Below are positions 58,421 through 64,000 of a DNA stretch of 64,000 nucleotides, one piece after another. The stretch spans positions 3,403,501 through 3,467,500 of the forward strand of contig NZ_LT853882.1 in assembly GCF_900183975.1 (NCBI RefSeq), given 5' to 3'. The notes under the pieces are model-generated. The model was not told the origin of the DNA and ran no database searches. It worked only from the letters and a program-made list of their open reading frames with translations. The stretch is from Xanthomonas fragariae (GTDB lineage Bacteria; Pseudomonadota; Gammaproteobacteria; Xanthomonadales; Xanthomonadaceae). The first letter of the stretch is position 1, and each line of letters starts with the position of its first letter. The translations under genes were made by a program, and so were the position numbers.

Positions 58421-59231
58421 ACAACGCCCTACGAGGCGCACCGGTCAGTTCGGCAGCCAGCTTGGCGGCGGTGGATGGGGACAGATGTTCGGCGAGTTTG
58501 GCGTAGACGCGGCGACCTTCGGCCAGTTGGCCTTCGGCAGCGTCGGCGGCGCCGCGCACCATCACCACGAACTCGCCCTTGCGCTGGTTGTCGTCGGCTT
58601 CGACCTTGGCCTGCAGCTCGGCCAAGGTGCCGTCGAGCACGGTTTCGAACAGTTTGGTCAGCTCACGGGCGATCACCGCGGGGCGGTCGTCGCCGAAGGC
58701 GCCGCGCAAGGCGGCCAGCGACTCGACGATGCGGTGCGATGATTCGTAGAACACCAGGGTGCGGGTCTCGCCGGCCAGGTGCGCAAGACGCTCGCGGCGA
58801 GCGGCGCTCTTGGCCGGCAGGAAACCCTCGAAACTGAAGCGGTCGCTCGGCAGGCCGGCCACGCTGAGCGCCGCGATGGCGGCGCAGGCGCCCGGCACCG
58901 GGCTGACCCGGATCCCGGAGGCGCGTGCGGCGCGTACAAGTTTAAAGCCGGGGTCGCTGACCAGCGGGGTGCCGGCGTCGCTGACGATGGCCAGCGATTC
59001 GCCTTCGCGCAGGCGCGCCACGATGCGCTCGGACATCGCGTCTTCGTTATGGTCGTGCAGGGCCAGCAACGGGCGGTCGATGCCGAAATGGCCGAGCAAT
59101 TGGCGAGTGTGGCGGGTATCTTCGGCGCAGATCGCGGCCACGCCACGCAGCACCTCCTGCGCACGCGGCGACAGGTCGGCCAAGTTGCCGATCGGCGTAG
59201 CGACCACGTGCAAGGTTCCGTGGGGCGTCAT
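58404..59231 (-). CDS. rsmI: 16S rRNA 2'-O-ribose C1402 methyltransferase RsmI
   Basis: 275 aa from ATG (MTPHGTLHVVATPIGNLADLS). TP-methylase signature with PIGNLADLSPRAQEVL, CAEDTRHTRQLLGHFGI, VSDAGTPLVSDPG and FYESSHRIVESL. Known: methylates C1402 of 16S rRNA, the same nucleotide that RsmH modifies. Divergent from lpoA, the conserved rsmI-lpoA-yraN block. Confidence 0.95.
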   Translation of the reverse strand: MTPHGTLHVVATPIGNLADLSPRAQEVLRGVAAICAEDTRHTRQLLGHFGIDRPLLALHDHNEDAMSERIVARLREGESLAIVSDAGTPLVSDPGFKLVRAARASGIRVSPVPGACAAIAALSVAGLPSDRFSFEGFLPAKSAARRERLAHLAGETRTLVFYESSHRIVESLAALRGAFGDDRPAVIARELTKLFETVLDGTLAELQAKVEADDNQRKGEFVVMVRGAADAAEGQLAEGRRVYAKLAEHLSPSTAAKLAAELTGAPRRALYGGNG

Positions 59232-59313
59232 CGACGGTATTCCGTAGGGCGAAGGGTAGAATCGTAGCGTTTTTAACGGTCCGCCCCGGCGGGCCCCGTC
59301 CAATGGATCTGAA

Positions 59314-61044
59314 ATGAACAAGCACATTACAAGGATTTCCGCCCTCTCGCTGATGGTGATGCTGGCCGCCGGTTGCGCCACCAGCAGCATCACGCAGACC
59401 GCGTCGCCGACGCAGAGCGCCGCGCTGGCATTGCTGGACCAAGGCAAGCCGCGCCAAGCCGCACAGCAGTTAGAATCCGAGGCCGCCGGTGTCAGTGGTG
59501 TGCAGCGCAGCCGTTTACTGGCCACGGCCGCGTTCGGCTGGCACGACGCCGGCGATGACGCACGTACACGCTCGCTGATGGCGCAGGTCAATCCGCGCCA
59601 TCTGAGCGGCGAAGAGCGCGCCCGTTTCGGGCTGTTGAACGGCGAGTTGGCGGTGATCGACAAACAGGCGGCGCAGGCTCTGCAGGCCCTGGGCGACGGC
59701 CCGCAGAGCCTGAGCCAGCCGCTGCAGACGCGCTGGCTGGCGGCACACGCCGCCGCACTAGAAGCTACCGGCGATCTGTTCGGCGCCGCTGCCGACCGTG
59801 CGCACGCCGACGCCAGCCTGACCGGCACTGCGCACAGCGAGAACCAGCGCGCGATCGTACGCCTGCTCGCGGCGCTCGACGACGCCACGCTCAAGGGTCG
59901 CACCGCCGCGCTGCCGGCCGGCGATCCGCTGTACAACTTCGCCGGGCGCGCCTTGATCAGCCGCGGACTGGCATTGCCGCGCGCGTTCGAAAACGATGCG
60001 CAATGGGGCTTTGACACCAGCAAGCGTCCGCCCGCCGAGCGCGACGGTTATCGCCCGCCCGTCAAGCTGGGGGTGCTGCTGCCGCTCACCGGCAATCTGG
60101 CTACTGTCGCCGCGCCGGTCCGCGACGGTCTGCTCGCAGGCTATTACGCCGAAACCCGCCGCCGCCCGGAAGTGCAGTTTTTCGACACCGCCGCAACTGC
60201 GGCCGGTGCCAATGCCGCCTATGACAAAGCAGTGAGCGCCGGGGTTGACTACGTAGTCGGCCCGCTCGGACGCGACGAGGTAAGTGCGCTGTTCGCACGC
60301 GGGCAGTTGGCGGTACCGGTGCTGGCGCTCAACCGCCCCACCGACAACAAGGCCCCGCCCAGCGGCAGCGCCGGGTTCTCGCTGGCGCCGGAAGACGACG
60401 GCATCATGGCCGCCGAATATCTGCTCTCGCGCGAGCGCCGCAACGTGCTGATCGTCGGCACCAGCGACGACAACGGCAAACGCACCATCAAGGCGTTCGG
60501 CGACCGTTTCAGCGAGCGCGGCGGCACCGTTGTCGGCAGCATCAGCGTCGCCGATGCGCCGGGCGATATCAGCGCGCAGCTGCGCAATTACGGCACCGCC
60601 GATGCGGTATTCCTGGCGGTGCGCGGTAACACGGCACGTGCGCTGGCACCGCAGCTGGCATTGGCCGGATTCGCCGGCAAGTCGCGCGTGGGCACCTCGC
60701 AGTTGGTGTCCGGCACCGGCAAGGTTGAAGACGATCTGGCGCTGGACGGCATCATCTACCCGAGCGAAACCTGGACCGCACTCGGCGTGTCAGGGCTGCC
60801 GGCGGCCAGCCAGGTCGCCAGCACCCTGCCCAGCGCACGTGGCCCCGGCGCACGCTTGTTCGCGTTCGGCTACGACGCCTGGAAGATCAGCGCGTATCTG
60901 GAAAAACTCGTCACCGGCAGCGATGGCGGCCTGCGCGGCGCCACCGGCACGTTGCATCTGGATGGCTTCGGCAACGTACTGCGTACTCCGGCCTGGTCCA
61001 CCTTCAACGGTGGCCGCCCGGTGCCGATCGCCGACGGCCGTTGA
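59314..61044 (+). CDS. lpoA: Penicillin-binding protein activator LpoA (LppC family)
   Basis: 576 aa lipoprotein: signal ending LMVMLAAGC gives lipidated Cys near residue 22. N-terminal TPR-like half ([20 protein letters not shown]) and C-terminal periplasmic-binding-like half ([40 protein letters not shown] region). Known: LpoA stimulates PBP1A from the outer membrane. yraN follows after four bases. Confidence 0.9.
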   Translation: MNKHITRISALSLMVMLAAGCATSSITQTASPTQSAALALLDQGKPRQAAQQLESEAAGVSGVQRSRLLATAAFGWHDAGDDARTRSLMAQVNPRHLSGEERARFGLLNGELAVIDKQAAQALQALGDGPQSLSQPLQTRWLAAHAAALEATGDLFGAAADRAHADASLTGTAHSENQRAIVRLLAALDDATLKGRTAALPAGDPLYNFAGRALISRGLALPRAFENDAQWGFDTSKRPPAERDGYRPPVKLGVLLPLTGNLATVAAPVRDGLLAGYYAETRRRPEVQFFDTAATAAGANAAYDKAVSAGVDYVVGPLGRDEVSALFARGQLAVPVLALNRPTDNKAPPSGSAGFSLAPEDDGIMAAEYLLSRERRNVLIVGTSDDNGKRTIKAFGDRFSERGGTVVGSISVADAPGDISAQLRNYGTADAVFLAVRGNTARALAPQLALAGFAGKSRVGTSQLVSGTGKVEDDLALDGIIYPSETWTALGVSGLPAASQVASTLPSARGPGARLFAFGYDAWKISAYLEKLVTGSDGGLRGATGTLHLDGFGNVLRTPAWSTFNGGRPVPIADGR

Positions 61045-61048
61045 CGCC

Positions 61049-61417
61049 ATGTCGGCGGCGCGTCGACAGCGCGGTGCGGCAGTCGAAGCGGCCGCACGCG
61101 CGCTGCTGGAACAGGCCGGCTTGCGGCTGGTGGTCGGCAATGCCAACTACCGGGGCGGCGAACTCGATCTGGTGATGCGCGACGGGCAATCGCTGGTGTT
61201 CGTGGAAGTACGTTATCGCCGCGACGACCGCTTCGGCGGCGGCGCGGCATCGGTGGACCGGCGCAAGCGCAGCAAGCTGGTGCTGGCCGCGCAATTGTTG
61301 CTTGTCTCCTACCCCGCACTGGCGGCGCTGCCGTGTCGCTTCGACGTGGTCGAAGCCAGCGGCGAACCGCCGATCTTGAACTGGATACGCGACGCGTTCC
61401 GCGCCGACGATTGCTAA
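61049..61417 (+). CDS. yraN: UPF0102 protein YraN
   Basis: 122 aa: [20 protein letters not shown], then the endonuclease-like core [24 protein letters not shown] with E-L-D and E-V-R-Y-R. This matches restriction-endonuclease-like YraN proteins, whose role is unknown. Completes the rsmI-lpoA-yraN block. Confidence 0.93.
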   Translation: MSAARRQRGAAVEAAARALLEQAGLRLVVGNANYRGGELDLVMRDGQSLVFVEVRYRRDDRFGGGAASVDRRKRSKLVLAAQLLLVSYPALAALPCRFDVVEASGEPPILNWIRDAFRADDC

Positions 61418-61432
61418 AGCGTGTCAGCCCTC

Positions 61433-61567
61433 ATGAACATCATCATTGGCCATGCTGGCAACATGCTCGGCGTCTTATCTATATCCGTTGCAATCGCTTC
61501 ACTGGGCTTTGTCTTTCACTCGTGGCGCCAAGTTAAGGAAGGTCTGAACAACGCACCAGACCTCTAA
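61433..61567 (+). pseudogene. Small membrane ORF truncated by an IS
   Basis: MNIIIGHAGNMLGVLSISVA then IASLGFVFHSWRQ reads as one transmembrane helix. After VK the frame enters the IS5-type element (EGLNNAPDL, stop). The original 3' part is not visible within the window. Family unknown. Confidence 0.5.
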
Positions 61568-62692
61568 AATTCGAGCCTGCTGCGTGCCAATAGCGCACAG
61601 AGTTGATGCGTACGATACGATTTCCACGGTTTCTTGCGGCGTTGGCTGGCGCCAGACAGCATTATCCCCTGGCCGGCAGCAACTGCCGGCGCACCATCCA
61701 CAGATTGGATAGTGCGAACAGGGTCAGCACATGCGCGGTGTTCTTGGCCAGGCCGCGATAGCGGACCTTGGTGTAGCCAAACTGGCGTTTGATCACGCGG
61801 AATGGATGCTCCACCTTCGCACGCACACTTGCTTTGAAGTATTCCCAACGTTCTTCCTGGCGGCGCTCGCGTTTGTTGCCAATGGCTTGAATCGTCGAAC
61901 GCTTGGCGGCAATGAAAAAACCAGCCTTGCAGGTCTGCAGTTCTTCGCGTTTGTCCGCACCGGTGTAGCCGCTGTCGCCGAACACACTGTCTTCTTTGCC
62001 GTGCAGCAATGCGTGGGTCACCGTGACATCGGCCACATTGGCAGCCGTACAACGGACGTGGTGCACCAGCCCGGAAAACTCATCCACGCCGATGGGTGCC
62101 TTCATCCCGAAATACCACTGATTGCCTTTCTTGGTCTGATGCATTTCAGGGTCGCGCGCGCGGTCGGTGTTCTTGGTCGAACTGGGCGCAGCGATCAGGG
62201 TTGCATCGACGATCGTGCCGGACCGCAGGCTCTGACCCTTGCGCACCAGATCCGCGTTGACGGCCTCCAGCATCCGCGCTGCAAGGCCATGGGTTTCCAG
62301 CAAGCGGCGAAAGTTGAGAATCGTGGTCTCGTCGGGAACATTGTCCAAACCGCCGAGCCGGGCAAAACGGCGCAAGGTCGGGATCTGGTGCAACGCTTCT
62401 TCCATCGCCGGATCGCTCAACGCATACCACTGCTGCTGCAAATGAATCCGCAACATCGTCGCCAGTGCGTACGGCTGTCGACCAGGCCGCCCCGACACCG
62501 GATAGTGCGGCGCGATCAGTCCGAGCAAATGCCTCCACGGAACCACCTGCTCCATCTCGGCCAGGAAGATCTCGCGGCGAGTCTGCTTGCGCTTGCCCAA
62601 ACCTTCAGCGTCACCGAACGTCAGTTGCATGGATGACTCCTCAACGTAGGTGTGTAGTGTCGCGCATTTGAAGTGCGTTGTTCAGAGGTTCC
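61537..62692 (-). mobile_element. 1156-bp IS5-type insertion sequence, complete
   Basis: Inverted ends GGAAGGTCTGAACAACGCAC (left) and GGAACCTCTGAACAACGCAC (right, read inward). Flanks TTAA and TTA fit the YTAR target preference of IS5. A left-end fragment of the same element occurs at 21872. Confidence 0.9.
61662..62630 (-). CDS. IS5-type transposase
   Basis: 322 aa, collinear with E. coli IS5 transposase: GKRKQTRREIFLAEMEQVVPW, PYALATMLRIHLQQQWYALSD, IVDATLIAAPSSTKNTDRAR, RDPEMHQTKKGNQWYFGMKA, FGDSGYTGADKREEL and VRAKVEHPFRVIKRQFGY. DDE residues appear intact. Confidence 0.94.
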   Translation of the reverse strand: MQLTFGDAEGLGKRKQTRREIFLAEMEQVVPWRHLLGLIAPHYPVSGRPGRQPYALATMLRIHLQQQWYALSDPAMEEALHQIPTLRRFARLGGLDNVPDETTILNFRRLLETHGLAARMLEAVNADLVRKGQSLRSGTIVDATLIAAPSSTKNTDRARDPEMHQTKKGNQWYFGMKAPIGVDEFSGLVHHVRCTAANVADVTVTHALLHGKEDSVFGDSGYTGADKREELQTCKAGFFIAAKRSTIQAIGNKRERRQEERWEYFKASVRAKVEHPFRVIKRQFGYTKVRYRGLAKNTAHVLTLFALSNLWMVRRQLLPARG

Positions 62693-62695
62693 TTA

Positions 62696-63552
62696 GAGCG
62701 TGTTATGAACTTTGCCCTTGTCACGCTAACGTATACGGATGAAGCCTCGTAAGCCTTATTCCACCGATATTTCCGACGAAGAATGGGCCTTTGCGGCTCC
62801 CTATTTGACGCTGATGGACGTGCAGGCACCGCAGCGCAAGTATGAGCTACGCGCGATGTTCAACGCACTGCGGTGGATCGCGCGCGCCGGCGCACCATGG
62901 CGATTGCTTCCCAACGATTTTCCGCCCTGGGAAGCGGTGTATCAGCAAACACAGCGCTGGCTGCAAGCGGGCTGCTTTGAGGCCATGGTCAGTGATCTGC
63001 GCTCACTCTTGCGTGTGGCGCAAGGGAAAAAAGGCCAGCCGAGCGCGGTCATTTTCGATGCTCGCACGCTGCAGTCCACCTGCGAAAGCGGGCCGCGTGC
63101 TGGATACGATGGCTATAAACGCAAGAAAGGCAGCAAGGTACACATGGCCGTCGATACGCTTGGACATCTGCTCGCTGTCCAGGTGACGCCGGCTAATGAG
63201 CAGGAGCGCGCGCAAGTCCGATCGTTGGCACAAGAGGTACAACACGTGACCGGTGAAACGGTCAAGATCGCCTTTGTTGATCAGGGCTACACCGGTCAAG
63301 AACCGGCGCAGGCGGCCACGGAAGAAGGCATTGAGTTGCAAGTGATCAAGCTGCAAGAAGCGAAAAAAGGCTTTGTCTTGCTGCCGCGCCGTTGGGTTGT
63401 CGAGCGCAGCTTCGGATGGGCCAATCGTTTCAGACGGCTGGCACGCGACTACGAGCGATTGCCGGAAACCTTGGCCGGTTTGCACTTCGTCGTCTTCACG
63501 ATCCTGATGCTTGGAAATGCAGCCACCCTCTTTCAAAGTTCATAACACGCTC
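62696..63552 (+). mobile_element. 857-bp IS, copy B
   Basis: Same ends and length as copy A (25035-25891), flanked by TA on both sides. It is inserted at the junction of the IS5-type element and IS copy 3. Confidence 0.92.
62739..63545 (+). CDS. Transposase of the 857-bp IS, copy B
   Basis: 268 aa, identical in protein sequence to copy A; one silent difference (CAG for CAA) is seen near 62945. Intact. Confidence 0.92.
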   Translation: MKPRKPYSTDISDEEWAFAAPYLTLMDVQAPQRKYELRAMFNALRWIARAGAPWRLLPNDFPPWEAVYQQTQRWLQAGCFEAMVSDLRSLLRVAQGKKGQPSAVIFDARTLQSTCESGPRAGYDGYKRKKGSKVHMAVDTLGHLLAVQVTPANEQERAQVRSLAQEVQHVTGETVKIAFVDQGYTGQEPAQAATEEGIELQVIKLQEAKKGFVLLPRRWVVERSFGWANRFRRLARDYERLPETLAGLHFVVFTILMLGNAATLFQSS

Positions 63553-63553
63553 T

Positions 63554-64000
63554 AGTCGTCCCTGAAAAATCCCCTTCAAGCGCCAAGTGCCGTCGGTGAC
63601 AGCGGCACGGCGCTCAAGGATGACCATCCCATCGCCCGCATCCAGGCACGCAAAAACGCGATCCAGCGCAGCAGCCAGCGCAGGTTGTAGCCGGCGGTGC
63701 AGCCGAGCACGTGCAGCGCATCGCCTTGGGCACCTTTCAGCCTGCAGCGACGCAACCTGCAGTCGTCTTTCAGATGTCCGATCACCGGCTCCACCGCCTG
63801 CCGTCGCTTGATCCAGCGCCATTGCCGTCGCGTCAGCGTCTTGGCCTTGCCGCGATGCAGGACCTGCACGCCATCGACTTCGCGCCCGCGATCGCCCAGG
63901 TCCACGATCGCCACCGTCGGTTCTACGCTCACATCCTGCAGCAACCCGCGTGTCTGCTCCAGCTGCTCGGCCAAGGTATCGCCGTCGTACGGGTTGCCCG
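63554..64000 (-). mobile_element. 1.5-kb IS5-family insertion sequence, copy 3 (cut by window end)
   Basis: Left end AGTCGTCCCTGAAAAATCCC as in copies 1 and 2; the right end lies outside the window. It lacks the 21-bp duplication of copy 2. Confidence 0.88.
63576..64000 (-). CDS. Transposase of IS copy 3, C-terminal part
   Basis: The open frame enters from beyond the window and ends at the same position as in the other copies (MGWSSLSAVPLSPTALGA). Contains QWRWIKRRQAVEPVIGHLKDD and HVLGCTAGYNLRWLLRW. Confidence 0.88.
   Translation of the reverse strand, partial: GNPYDGDTLAEQLEQTRGLLQDVSVEPTVAIVDLGDRGREVDGVQVLHRGKAKTLTRRQWRWIKRRQAVEPVIGHLKDDCRLRRCRLKGAQGDALHVLGCTAGYNLRWLLRWIAFLRAWMRAMGWSSLSAVPLSPTALGA

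Overview
This window is GC-rich chromosomal DNA from a Xanthomonas. Evidence: pilSR-pilB-pilA-pilC-pilD-coaE in the Xanthomonas order, a full dcw cell-wall/division cluster, a prepilin peptidase without zinc-binding cysteines, a degenerate XopD-like type III effector, and several IS5- and IS3-family insertion sequences. I cannot fix the species or pathovar.

Layout. (1) 1-9160, housekeeping: 3' end of a PQQ glucose dehydrogenase gene, pgeF, rluD, bamD, nadE and sucC-sucD. (2) 9394-21255, type IV pilus region: pilS-pilR, a class I fic module whose toxin gene is frameshifted at an A7 run, a 1.5-kb IS with a dead transposase, a MITE-like element sitting on the pilB stop codon, pilB, two tandem pilin genes with a strong sigma-54 promoter, pilC, pilD and coaE. 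(3) 21256-28135, an AT-richer scrapyard: a broken secreted-protein ORF, a truncated IS5-type element, an inactivated IS3-family element, a second copy of the 1.5-kb IS, and an xopD-like C48 protease gene split by an 857-bp IS with a TA duplication. A perfect PIP-box match and an unidentified reading frame follow. (4) 28139-33338: quinone oxidoreductase, metF, small hypotheticals, a MutT-ThiE fusion and a VOC-family pseudogene. (5) 33499-55840: secA, an M23 peptidase, dciA, lpxC and the dcw cluster transcribed leftward from a promoter at about 55813-55840. (6) 56057-61417: TANGO2-like gene, ccdAB toxin-antitoxin, RNase P RNA, rsmI, lpoA and yraN. (7) 61433-64000: three abutting IS elements that truncate a small membrane ORF.

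Working relationships. PilS/PilR probably activate pilA from the sigma-54 promoter at 18241-18256, and PilB, PilC and PilD then build the pilus. Most dcw genes overlap by 1-11 bases and are probably read as one long transcript through ftsZ, making lipid II (murE, murF, mraY, murG, murC, ddl) and the septum (ftsL, ftsI, ftsW, ftsQ, ftsA, ftsZ).

The most unusual structure is a set of seven G-triplet inverted-repeat elements at gene junctions inside the dcw cluster. Several lie within the coding sequence, where they add repeat-derived tails, a leader or an internal insert to RsmH, MurF, MurG, Ddl and FtsQ. I saw no such pair elsewhere in the window.
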